Source: Erysipelothrix sp. (lineage in GTDB: Bacteria > Bacillota_I > Bacilli_A > Erysipelotrichales > Erysipelotrichaceae). From it: a DNA stretch of 9,156 nt. This document shows positions 1 through 5,688 of the stretch, piece after piece; within the stretch, counting starts at the first letter, position 1, and each line of letters starts with the position of its first letter. The notes beneath the pieces are model-generated. The model was not told the DNA's origin and ran no database searches. It worked only from the letters and a program-made list of their open reading frames with translations. The position numbers and the translations under genes are program-made. Location: NCBI GenBank assembly GCA_012512495.1, contig JAAZEC010000227.1, positions 1-9,156 on the forward strand, given 5' to 3'.

Positions 1-61
1 CGGTTAACTCACATGCCTTTCACGCATGCATTCACGGGTTCGAATCCCGTACGGGTCACCA
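1..61 (+). tRNA. tRNA-Glu(TTC), 5' end cut by the window
   Basis: The anticodon stem (12-16 with 24-28, CATGC/GCATG) closes a seven-base loop with anticodon TTC at 19-21. The T arm (ACGGG, TTCGAAT, CCCGT) and the 3' acceptor strand ACGGGTC follow, then discriminator A and an encoded CCA ending at 61. The 5' acceptor strand and most of the D arm lie before the window. It sits one base from the next tRNA, so the two are almost certainly co-transcribed. Confidence 0.95.
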
Positions 62-62
62 T

Positions 63-137
63 AGGGGTATAGTTAAATCGTTAGAGCAACGGTCTCCAAA
101 ACCGTCAATCCGGGTTCGAGTCCTGGTACCCCTGCCA
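63..137 (+). tRNA. tRNA-Trp(CCA)
   Basis: This is a complete 75-base cloverleaf. Acceptor strands AGGGGTA (63-69) and TACCCCT (127-133) pair fully, followed by discriminator G and an encoded CCA. The anticodon stem ACGGT/ACCGT (89-93, 101-105) closes the loop CTCCAAA, giving anticodon CCA at 96-98. It reads UGG and gives no hint of UGA-as-tryptophan decoding. It is the last gene of the tRNA cluster. Confidence 0.97.
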
Positions 138-150
138 TTATCGACCAATG

Positions 151-176
151 AGCCACTAAAGAGTGGCTTTTCTTTT
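151..176 (+). terminator. Terminator of the tRNA cluster
   Basis: A perfect 7-bp stem AGCCACT/AGTGGCT (151-157, 162-168) with loop AAAG runs into a T-rich tail (TTTTCTTTT). It lies 14 bases after tRNA-Trp. Diverged copies of this hairpin region recur at 341 and 625, without a tRNA in front of them. Confidence 0.8.
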
Positions 177-228
177 AACCGCTACTAGCAACTCTTTTTA
201 TGTAGAGGAGAAACACATATTATCCGAC

Positions 229-256
229 TTGATTTGTTTCATAGTTTTGATATAGT
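229..256 (+). promoter_or_regulatory. Promoter of small-RNA candidate A
   Basis: A -35 TTGATT (229-234), a 16-base spacer and a -10 TATAGT (251-256) are preceded by TG one base upstream (extended -10, TGATATAGT). The same arrangement with the same spacing occurs in unit B. The predicted start is near G263, immediately before the hairpin and not upstream of any open frame. Confidence 0.6.
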
Positions 257-262
257 TTAGAT

Positions 263-315
263 GTAAAGTGAAGTAATGTCCTGCTGAATTACCGGCGGGG
301 CGCTACTTCACTTTT
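263..315 (+). ncRNA. Candidate small structured RNA A (about 53 nt)
   Basis: From the predicted start, nearly the whole transcript folds on itself. An 11-bp perfect outer stem AAAGTGAAGTA/TACTTCACTTT (265-275, 304-314) encloses a 24-base inner element (278-301). The inner element pairs over nine positions including G-U and closes loop AATTAC. A short T run (312-315) follows. I recognise no known RNA family, T-box or riboswitch motif. An antisense RNA, a decoy or a bare terminator are alternatives. Support comes from the second copy with altered but still mostly paired stems. Confidence 0.4.
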
Positions 316-353
316 GTATAGTAACTATAATTACCTCGTTTGAGCTACTAATG

Positions 354-374
354 TGTGGCTGTTCTTGAGCCACA
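354..374 (+). other. Hairpin competing with the terminator-like stem in unit B
   Basis: TGTGGCT (354-360) pairs perfectly with AGCCACA (368-374) across loop GTTCTTG. The same GTGGCT can instead pair with AGCTAC (342-347), the unit B equivalent of the tRNA terminator stem. The two folds exclude each other. No T run follows 374, so this fold is not a terminator. It may simply be the product of a small duplication. Confidence 0.4.
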
Positions 375-494
375 ACTAGCAATACTGTTAACGTAGAAAT
401 TTATCTGTGTGTATACATTCTGCTTAACATAACCGATTTTTTCCCAATGATTTATCAACAGCTTCTATTGTAGAGAAGACAGATATTGTCCGAC

Positions 495-522
495 TTGATT
501 TATTTTTTGGTTTTGGTATAGT
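495..522 (+). promoter_or_regulatory. Promoter of small-RNA candidate B
   Basis: A -35 TTGATT (495-500), a 16-base spacer and a -10 TATAGT (517-522) carry an extended TG (TGGTATAGT). It matches the unit A promoter in both boxes and in spacer length, although the spacer itself has changed. The predicted start is near G529. Confidence 0.6.
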
Positions 523-528
523 TTAAGT

Positions 529-578
529 GTTGAGAGATTGTCCCACCGAATTACCGGAGAGGCTTTCTCTCTTTTTTT
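529..578 (+). ncRNA. Candidate small structured RNA B (about 50 nt)
   Basis: The outer stem GAGAGA/TCTCTC (532-537, 566-571) has a different sequence from copy A yet still pairs. The 24-base inner element (540-563) keeps GTCC, GAATTACCGG and GGC and pairs at seven of nine positions around the same AATTAC loop. Seven T's (572-578) make a strong intrinsic terminator. The unchanged loop with altered stems is what a structured RNA would show, but two copies are too few to prove it. Confidence 0.42.
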
Positions 579-624
579 ATCAATACAATAAAAATATCAC
601 CTTTCAGGATCATCAACGATCTTA

Positions 625-698
625 TGAGTCTGACTAATGTAGTGGCTGAAGAAACTGCCCTCTACCAACAGCCTAGTAACAATTGACTCTTCTTTATA
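625..698 (+). repeat. Partial third copy of the hairpin and linker blocks
   Basis: TGAGTCTGACTAATGTAGTG (625) aligns with TGAGCTACTAATGTGTGG of unit B after small gaps, and both continue into GCT. CCTAGTAACAATTGACTCTT (672) aligns with ACTAGCAACTCTT of unit A. The stem is eroded to about three pairs. The promoter-hairpin block is missing, and the minus-strand operon terminator follows directly. Confidence 0.45.
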
Positions 699-700
699 CT

Positions 701-732
701 AAAAACACCTGATCGAGCAATTGATCAGGTGT
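701..732 (-). terminator. Terminator of the transporter operon
   Basis: On the minus strand, ACACCTGATC (732-723) pairs perfectly over 10 bp with GATCAGGTGT (714-705) around an 8-base loop. It is followed by TTTTT (705-701). It lies 24 bases after the permease stop codon and ends the operon. Confidence 0.88.
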
Positions 733-756
733 AATGTTATTGAATAATTGAGCTGG

Positions 757-1749
757 TTAGTCTTTATTGCTCTTACGAATAAGCTGTTGTAACACAACCG
801 CAATCAGAATCAGACCACCCTTGATTAAGTCATTAACAAAGGCAGGAATACCAAGAGCCGTCAAGATATTGTTAATCGAGAATAAGATAATTGCCCCAAA
901 GAAGGTACCCTGAACAAAGCCACGGCCTCCCGACATCGAGACTCCACCAATCGCCACAGCCGCGATCGCATCCGTTTCCAAACCACGTCCCGCTGTCGCA
1001 CTATCCACCGCACCCATCTGGGAAATATACATGAATGCAGCCAATCCCGCCAGCATTCCAGACAAAGCAAAGACAAGAATCTTGATACGATCCACATTAA
1101 CTCCTGTTAACATGGTAGCTTTTTCATTTGATCCCACCGCATAGATGTAGCGGCCAATCTTAGTCTTTGTAAGTAGTATCCAGATAAGAAGTGTAGCAAA
1201 AGCAAAGATAAGGACCAAGTTAGGAATCCCAAAGAACTTTCCATAACCGATATTTCTCAAGGAAGCGTAATAGGGCTCAACATCCACGAGCAATGGACCA
1301 CCCTGTCCAATTTGTACCGTAAGTGAACGATAGCCTGCCAAGGTCGCCAAGGTGACAACAAATCCAGCAATTCTCAGCTTACCAACAAAGAAGCCATTGA
1401 ATAAACCTAACAGGAATCCAAATCCCAAACAGAATATTAAAGTAAGGATAATACTGTAGGTTGAGTTATAAACACCCACTGCCAGAGCACCTGTCAGAGC
1501 CAGCATTGAACCAACGGATAAGTCAATCTGACCAATCAAAATCACTAGCGTCATCCCAAGAGCCAGGACCCCAAGAATGGAGGCCGACTTCATTAGCGTC
1601 ATGATATTCGTAAATCTCAAGAAATTTGGATTCGCAATAAATCCAATAATGGTCATGACAACCAATGAGAAAACATAGTTATGATTCGTCACCAGATTCT
1701 TAATAAAGGCTTTACTATCAGGTTTAGTTATTTTGTTGGGTTTGATCAT
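757..1749 (-). CDS. Sugar ABC transporter permease, RbsC/CUT2 type
   Basis: This is the integral membrane subunit of a ribose-type (CUT2) importer, which would pair with the ATPase just upstream to form the translocation channel. The 330-residue length and a string of hydrophobic segments (about residues 26-40, 57-72, 80-95, 99-123, 176-193, 223-241 and later ones) fit the family. Hallmark stretches are GQIDLSVGSMLAL (73-85) and TDAIAAVAIGGVSMSGGRG (259-277). YAVGSNEKATMLTGVNVDRIK (203-223) is the cytoplasmic loop expected to contact the ATPase. The ATG is preceded by AAGGAG seven bases upstream and lies inside the ATPase gene, overlapping its end by 26 bases, so translation is probably coupled. 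The substrate cannot be told. A perfect terminator follows. Confidence 0.93.
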   Translation of the reverse strand: MIKPNKITKPDSKAFIKNLVTNHNYVFSLVVMTIIGFIANPNFLRFTNIMTLMKSASILGVLALGMTLVILIGQIDLSVGSMLALTGALAVGVYNSTYSIILTLIFCLGFGFLLGLFNGFFVGKLRIAGFVVTLATLAGYRSLTVQIGQGGPLLVDVEPYYASLRNIGYGKFFGIPNLVLIFAFATLLIWILLTKTKIGRYIYAVGSNEKATMLTGVNVDRIKILVFALSGMLAGLAAFMYISQMGAVDSATAGRGLETDAIAAVAIGGVSMSGGRGFVQGTFFGAIILFSINNILTALGIPAFVNDLIKGGLILIAVVLQQLIRKSNKD

Positions 1750-3244
1750 GATTTGACTCCTTAATATTAGCTCCTGTTGAATAATACATTACATCGACTT
1801 CTTGTAGATCTTCATTGCTGACTATTTTATTAATACGACCACGATACATAATGATGCAGCGATGGGCTATCTTCTTAATTTCTGGAAACTCCGACGTAAA
1901 GACAATAATACTTTTGCCCTTCGCCGACAGTTCCGCAATTAAACTATAGATTTCGCTCTTGGACCCAACATCAATCCCCTGCGTTGGATTATCCAAGATG
2001 TAGACATCATTATCTAACTCAAACCAGCGTGCAAACATAACCTTTTGCTGGTTTCCACCCGACAACGACGTAATGGGTGCCTTCGCAGATGCCGCTTTAA
2101 TAGAGTAAAGACTCACGTTCTTTTGATATCGCTCTCTCTCTTGATGGGCTGAAACAAAAGGTTTCCTTCTCTCAAAATTAAAGTTAGCAATCGACAGGTT
2201 ATCCCCAATATTCATATCATGTATGACAGAGCGTTCCTTCCGGTCCCTAGGAACCATGGCTACTCCGGAATGGATCAAGTTATTGATATTGACCTTTGAA
2301 ATATGCTTATCATTAACATAAATAGAACCTTCTTGGCAGTGTCTAACACCAAAGAGTGCCTCACTAAGTTCCGAGCGACCATCACCAAATAAACCTGTAA
2401 TAGCGATAACCTCACCCTTCTTTAGCGAAAAGCTAACATCGTAGAAATAGGGTCTGCACGTTAGGTTTTCTACTCTGAATGATTCTTCTTCAAACTGATT
2501 ATCCTCCAGATAGACCGCACTATGGTCCAGCGCTTTTCCGACAAGTAATTCTGTCGCTATTCTCTCATCAATATCACTCATGAGTCCCTGAGCGATGAAC
2601 TTTCCATCTCTTAATACCACGTACTCATCACAAATCTGAAATAACTCAGGCATTTTATGAGAAATATAAATACAGGTGATACCTTGAGATTTAAATTCTC
2701 GCATTAACTTAAACAACCCTTGAATTTCAGTATCCGTCAGAGCGGTCGTTGGCTCATCAAAAATAATAATCTTGCTATCAAAAAGTAAAGCTTTAGCGAT
2801 CTCAACCAGCTGCTTACGCGAAGTATCGATGTCCTTAATAAACGCTTCCGGATTGATATCCAGATTCATTCTCGCTAGGACTTCTTTGCTACGAGCAATC
2901 ATGGACTTCTTATCCAGTAAGCCGTGCTTGGTGAGCTCTCGATTCAGAAAGAGGTTCTCATAGACTTTCAGATCATTAACCAGATTCAGTTCCTGATGTA
3001 TGAAACTGATACCCAGCTCAAAAGCCTTGTTAGCATTCAGTGAATGGTATTCCACTCCCTCAATTTCAACACTGCCCGCTGATGGTGGTAGAACGCCACC
3101 TAAGATGTTCATGAGCGTCGATTTTCCAGCGCCATTCTCACCCAAAAGACCAAGGATAGTTTGATCCTTGATACTGAATGAGACATCATTAAGAGCGATT
3201 GTCGCACCAAAGTTTTTAGAGATATTATTGAATCTAATCGTCAT
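1724..3244 (-). CDS. Sugar ABC transporter ATP-binding protein, RbsA/CUT2 type (two fused domains)
   Basis: This 506-residue protein has two ATPase domains in tandem, the usual length and layout for energisers of ribose-, galactose- or inositol-type importers. Domain 1 has Walker A GENGAGKS (35-42) and Walker B IIIFDEPTTAL (159-169). Its signature is unusual: IDTSRKQLVEIAKAL (139-153) replaces LSGGQ. Domain 2 has the canonical signature LSGGNQQKV (394-402). Its Walker A is degenerate (GLFGDGRSE, 284-292), and LDNPTQGID (417-425) has Asn419 where the catalytic Glu normally sits. One composite site is therefore intact and the other defective at three elements. The arginine-for-lysine Walker A in domain 2 is typical of this family. 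AGGAGG lies five bases before the ATG. An intercistronic hairpin separates the gene from the binding-protein gene. Confidence 0.94.
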   Translation of the reverse strand: MTIRFNNISKNFGATIALNDVSFSIKDQTILGLLGENGAGKSTLMNILGGVLPPSAGSVEIEGVEYHSLNANKAFELGISFIHQELNLVNDLKVYENLFLNRELTKHGLLDKKSMIARSKEVLARMNLDINPEAFIKDIDTSRKQLVEIAKALLFDSKIIIFDEPTTALTDTEIQGLFKLMREFKSQGITCIYISHKMPELFQICDEYVVLRDGKFIAQGLMSDIDERIATELLVGKALDHSAVYLEDNQFEEESFRVENLTCRPYFYDVSFSLKKGEVIAITGLFGDGRSELSEALFGVRHCQEGSIYVNDKHISKVNINNLIHSGVAMVPRDRKERSVIHDMNIGDNLSIANFNFERRKPFVSAHQERERYQKNVSLYSIKAASAKAPITSLSGGNQQKVMFARWFELDNDVYILDNPTQGIDVGSKSEIYSLIAELSAKGKSIIVFTSEFPEIKKIAHRCIIMYRGRINKIVSNEDLQEVDVMYYSTGANIKESNHDQTQQNN

Positions 3245-3259
3245 AAAGGCCTCCTGAAG

Positions 3260-3301
3260 AAAAAGGGAAAGAGACTAACAAAGCCGTTAATCTCTCTTCC
3301 C
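3260..3301 (-). terminator. Intercistronic hairpin with T run between binding-protein and ATPase genes
   Basis: On the minus strand, GGGAAGAGAGATTAAC (3301-3286) pairs with GTTAGTCTCTTTCCC (3279-3265). There are 15 pairs including G-U, one bulged A and a six-base loop, followed by TTTTT (3264-3260). It starts nine bases after the binding-protein stop. It could act as a partial terminator or as a 3'-end stabiliser, raising binding-protein mRNA over ATPase and permease mRNA. It is unlikely to be a full stop, because the downstream genes show no promoter of their own. Confidence 0.72.
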
Positions 3302-3310
3302 GTTAAGATG

Positions 3311-4306
3311 TTACTGTCCCCAACCTTCAATGTCTTGATAGTTAGTAATATCAACAGCTTGAGTAGGAATTAGATAAAGTTCAGGGATTGTTTCTCCCTC
3401 GAGATACTTAATAGCTTGTTCAACAGCATCGACAACCATGTTAGGATTGAACGTAAATGTAACGACTTCAATACCTAGATCGCTGTAATGTTGCATTTTG
3501 TCTAACAGTTGCTTAGGCTCTGAAACAGCAGACACAAGTTTAACCTTATGATCTCCATCATAGCCTTCTAACGCTTGAAGAACACCCAATGCGACTTCGG
3601 CATCGTGAGTGAAAATGGCATCAAGTTTAGCAAAGTCAGGAGTTCCCATGAATTCTTCCATGAGTCTTTGACCTTCAGCACGTTGCCAGCCAGTGCTCCA
3701 TTCACCGAGTTTTTCGAATTTATCATCAATCGTTGATTGGAAGCCATCACTTCTTTGTTGAGGAACTGAAGAGTTATCACCCTTGAATTCAACATAGTAG
3801 AGTTTCTCAATTGAGTCATCAGCTACTTCATCCGCAAAGAATTCATTGAAATATTTACCAGTGTCTTCACCAATCTTGACATTGTCACCCATGACTTCTG
3901 AAATCTCTTCAAAATCATCAAGTAGACGGTCATAAATTAAGACAGGGATACCAGCATCTACTAAGTCTTGTGCAGCAGATTTAAGTGTATCATCATGAGG
4001 CCAAAGAACAACAATATCAGGTTTCTCAGCAACAATCTGTTCAATTTGGCTAGCTTGTTCAGTAGCATTTGGTGATGTTACAATCTTATACTCTAGGCCG
4101 TGTTCCTCAGCTAAAGCTTTGGTACCTGTTTGAGCATCACTAACACTTTGACCAGTAAAGCCGTGGGTTGCATTGGGTGTCATAACCACAATAGTCTTCT
4201 TCTCGCCATCATTATTGCCACCATTATTTGGTGTATCAGTGGTGGAGCAAGCAACTAGAGCCAATGCCATCATCATTACTAAAAGAATCGTAAATAGTTT
4301 TTTCAT
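3311..4306 (-). CDS. Sugar-binding lipoprotein of the ABC importer (periplasmic-binding-protein type)
   Basis: This is the extracellular substrate receptor, expected to be tethered to the membrane by lipid on Cys20. The N-terminus has MKK, a hydrophobic run and lipobox LVAC (17-20), followed by a Ser/Thr/Asn/Gly-rich linker (21-34). The mature part (about 37-331) follows the two-lobe fold of sugar-binding proteins related to LacI-family sensor domains. It has a repeated 'target, then DAxxALGxLQALE' pattern at 229-247 and a hinge stretch near WSTGWQRAEGQRLMEEF (203-219). Trp203 and Trp207 are possible stacking residues for a ring-shaped ligand, which is inference. The ribosome site AAGGAGGAT lies close before the ATG. 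The gene sits between the oxidoreductase and the ATPase and is followed by a strong hairpin, consistent with higher expression than its neighbours. Confidence 0.92.
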   Translation of the reverse strand: MKKLFTILLVMMMALALVACSTTDTPNNGGNNDGEKKTIVVMTPNATHGFTGQSVSDAQTGTKALAEEHGLEYKIVTSPNATEQASQIEQIVAEKPDIVVLWPHDDTLKSAAQDLVDAGIPVLIYDRLLDDFEEISEVMGDNVKIGEDTGKYFNEFFADEVADDSIEKLYYVEFKGDNSSVPQQRSDGFQSTIDDKFEKLGEWSTGWQRAEGQRLMEEFMGTPDFAKLDAIFTHDAEVALGVLQALEGYDGDHKVKLVSAVSEPKQLLDKMQHYSDLGIEVVTFTFNPNMVVDAVEQAIKYLEGETIPELYLIPTQAVDITNYQDIEGWGQ

Positions 4307-4343
4307 TTTTATCCTCCTTGTTAATGAACTTCCTATTACAGAC

Positions 4344-4375
4344 TTAAGTATTCCTTTTCTTCACATTCCTCCTTT
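4344..4375 (-). other. Orphan ribosome binding site with a 6-codon frame
   Basis: In the 97-base gap between the oxidoreductase and binding-protein genes, AAAGGAGG (4375-4368) is followed after three bases by GTG AAG AAA AGG AAT ACT TAA (4364-4344). This would be a six-residue peptide (M-K-K-R-N-T). The overlapping ATG is followed at once by TGA. The binding-protein gene has its own good site 30 bases further on. It could be a leader peptide or ribosome standby site, or an eroded gene start. Coding is not established. Confidence 0.3.
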
Positions 4376-4402
4376 ACTCGTATATGTTCAATATCTTAAA
4401 AC

Positions 4403-5551
4403 CTATTTAAGTGTGACCCAGCGTTTCTCTTGATCGCTCAGAAGCGCTGCCTCAACCAATTTCATTAGATAAGCACCATCCTCAAAATCAACCGATGATT
4501 TTGAATCGCTATGTGAATCACCCATAATCTCCAAGTAAAACTCTTGAATGGAATTCTTAAAAGCATCCGCCCATCCAACAGCATGACCATTAGGTAAAGC
4601 AATAAAGCGTTTCAAAGATTTGTCAAGATACTTCGCATCCGCGTACAGGATTTCATTACCTGAATCACGCTTGCCAATCTCTAGTTTATCTGCTTGTTCC
4701 TGACGCCAAGTCAATGACTGTTTCGATCCACTAATTGTTAATTCCAGTCCGTTCTTAAAGCCACCAGTTACCTGGGAAATCACCATCGAGACCTTCACAC
4801 CATTTTCCAACTCAGCAATGATAAAGGCGCCATCTTCATTGACCACTTCGACATCCGTTGTCTCTCCCGATTTGACATCAGAAAAAGTCTCACCCACGAT
4901 ATCGCTCTTCTTACGAATCGGATAAGCGAAAACCAACTCAGCAAAAACTCTTGTTATCTTCTGATCCATCGTAAACTGAATCAAATCAAAGAGATGAGTT
5001 CCAATATCAGCAACAGAACGTGATGGTCCCACTAGTTTGGGATCAAAATGCCAATCATAGTCATCCTCAAACATTAGCCAGTCCTGAACATACTGTCCAA
5101 AGACCATTAGTGGACGACCAATCGAACCCGACTGAATACGATGTTTCATTTCCCTAACCATAGCATTCGCCCGGTAGTTATGATTCACCGCTGTATGTAC
5201 TTGATGTTTGCGAGCCAACTCAGCGAGTTCAATCGCTTCTCCAGCACTCAAAGATAAGGGCTTCTCACAGAAGACATTTAGTCCCTTCTCAATGACCTTC
5301 TTAGCCATTTCGTAATGAAGGAAGTTGGGTGTACAGATGTGGACCACATCAATATGATCGAGTTTCAAAGCCTCATCAAGATCTGAAAAAGCGTAATCAA
5401 TTCCGTAAATCGCAGCATTACGTTTGGCTATCTCAAGACTACTTTCAACCAAAGCAATGATTTTAGTATTTGGGATTCTTGAAATAGCCTCTATATGCTG
5501 TTTTCCTATGAACCCCACACCGACGATGATACTATTGATAGTTTTCACCAT
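4403..5551 (-). CDS. Gfo/Idh/MocA-family NAD(P)-dependent oxidoreductase
   Basis: This 382-residue protein should oxidise a hydroxyl of a sugar, inositol or glycoside with a nicotinamide cofactor in the cytoplasm. The N-terminal Rossmann fold starts with GVGFIGKQH (11-19). CTPNFLH (73-79) and the family's catalytic lysine in CEKPLS (95-100, Lys97) follow. The C-terminal substrate domain carries DIGTHLFDL (182-190), where Asp182 and His186 match the DxGxH pair of inositol-dehydrogenase-type enzymes. GHAVGWADAF (322-331) resembles a motif common in sugar-dehydrogenase members. GGGAG lies seven bases before the ATG. It is the first gene of the importer operon, 50 bases downstream of a consensus promoter start, so it probably acts on the imported compound. 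Family placement is secure; the substrate is unknown, and myo- or scyllo-inositol is only one option. Confidence 0.92.
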   Translation of the reverse strand: MVKTINSIIVGVGFIGKQHIEAISRIPNTKIIALVESSLEIAKRNAAIYGIDYAFSDLDEALKLDHIDVVHICTPNFLHYEMAKKVIEKGLNVFCEKPLSLSAGEAIELAELARKHQVHTAVNHNYRANAMVREMKHRIQSGSIGRPLMVFGQYVQDWLMFEDDYDWHFDPKLVGPSRSVADIGTHLFDLIQFTMDQKITRVFAELVFAYPIRKKSDIVGETFSDVKSGETTDVEVVNEDGAFIIAELENGVKVSMVISQVTGGFKNGLELTISGSKQSLTWRQEQADKLEIGKRDSGNEILYADAKYLDKSLKRFIALPNGHAVGWADAFKNSIQEFYLEIMGDSHSDSKSSVDFEDGAYLMKLVEAALLSDQEKRWVTLK

Positions 5552-5593
5552 GTTTTATCTCCCATTATTTACTGTAATTATTTTTTTATTACA

Positions 5594-5607
5594 TTGTTGT
5601 CAAACAA
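5594..5607. promoter_or_regulatory. Inverted repeat at the operon start site, candidate operator
   Basis: TTGTT (5594-5598) and AACAA (5603-5607) form perfect 5-bp arms around GTCA. The repeat begins directly after the -10 box of the minus-strand operon and covers its predicted start (about 5601). This is a position where a bound repressor would block transcription. The divergent LacI-family protein is the natural candidate, although the centre lacks the CG common in LacI-family operators. Confidence 0.45.
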
Positions 5608-5636
5608 ATTATAAGGCTTTAAAACAGTGATGTCAA
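5608..5636 (-). promoter_or_regulatory. Consensus sigma-A promoter of the oxidoreductase-transporter operon
   Basis: On the minus strand a perfect -35 TTGACA (5636-5631) and a perfect -10 TATAAT (5613-5608) are separated by 17 bases. The expected start is near 5601, leaving a 50-base leader before the oxidoreductase ATG at 5551. Such a strong promoter on a catabolic operon implies tight repression, in line with the inverted repeat over the start. Confidence 0.88.
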
Positions 5637-5642
5637 TCAAAA

Positions 5643-5657
5643 ACTAAGCGGTTTCAT
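5643..5657 (-). promoter_or_regulatory. cre-like site upstream of the operon promoter
   Basis: Read on the minus strand, ATGAAACCGCTTAGT matches the 15-base CcpA consensus WTGNAANCGNWNNCW at every defined position except the penultimate C. Its centre (5649/5650) lies about 49 bases upstream of the predicted operon start, just beyond the -35 box. It could bind CcpA, or be an operator for the local LacI-family protein, which belongs to the same family and may prefer similar CG-centred sites. Confidence 0.42.
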
Positions 5658-5688
5658 TTTTTATTGCGATATTAATTTGTACGATTTA

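Larger units (their letters stand above)
149..316 (+). repeat. Repeat unit A: terminator-like hairpin plus promoter and small-RNA hairpin
   Basis: Unit A has three blocks that reappear in the same order in unit B. They are a hairpin block starting TGAGCCACTAAAG (149), a linker block ACTAGCAAC...GTAGAGG (184-208), and a promoter-plus-hairpin block from ACACATATT (213) to the T's at 315. The third block is the best conserved, with long identical runs such as TCCGACTTGATTT and GAATTACCGG. Because unit A contains the real tRNA terminator, a local duplication starting at the end of the tRNA cluster is the simplest origin. Confidence 0.7.
341..580 (+). repeat. Repeat unit B, diverged copy of unit A with an insertion
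   Basis: The order of blocks matches unit A: TGAGCTACTAATGTGTGGCT (341), ACTAGCAATACTG...GTAGAA (375-398), then the promoter-hairpin block from ACAGATATTG (479) to 580. Between the second and third blocks lie about 70 extra bases (roughly 399-470) that are absent from unit A. The end of that insert, ATCAACAGCTTCTATTGTAGAG (455-475 region), again resembles the linker block, suggesting a nested partial duplication. Confidence 0.65.
138..756. other. Gene-free stretch filled with diverged tandem repeats
   Basis: No credible protein-coding frame is visible on either strand between the tRNA cluster and the permease gene. The stretch holds the tRNA terminator, two full repeat units (149-316 and 341-580), a partial third copy (625-698) and the terminator of the minus-strand operon (701-732). 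The linkers 317-340 and 581-624 are AT-rich, and I see nothing specific in them. Confidence 0.7.

Noticed and set aside
263..578. T-box leader or known riboswitch for the two hairpin units
   Set aside because: There is no T-box antiterminator motif and no downstream gene on the plus strand to regulate. The elements are too short for the common riboswitch classes I know.
149..698. CRISPR array
   Set aside because: The repeats are long, diverged and only two or three in number, without uniform spacers or nearby cas genes.
861..1097. Open frame in another reading frame of the permease gene
   Set aside because: The permease frame is strongly supported by family motifs, and this overlapping frame has an implausible Arg/Trp/Cys-rich composition.
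4173..4433. Plus-strand open frame across the start of the binding-protein gene
   Set aside because: It lies opposite the signal peptide and linker coding sequence and has no ribosome site or recognisable domain.
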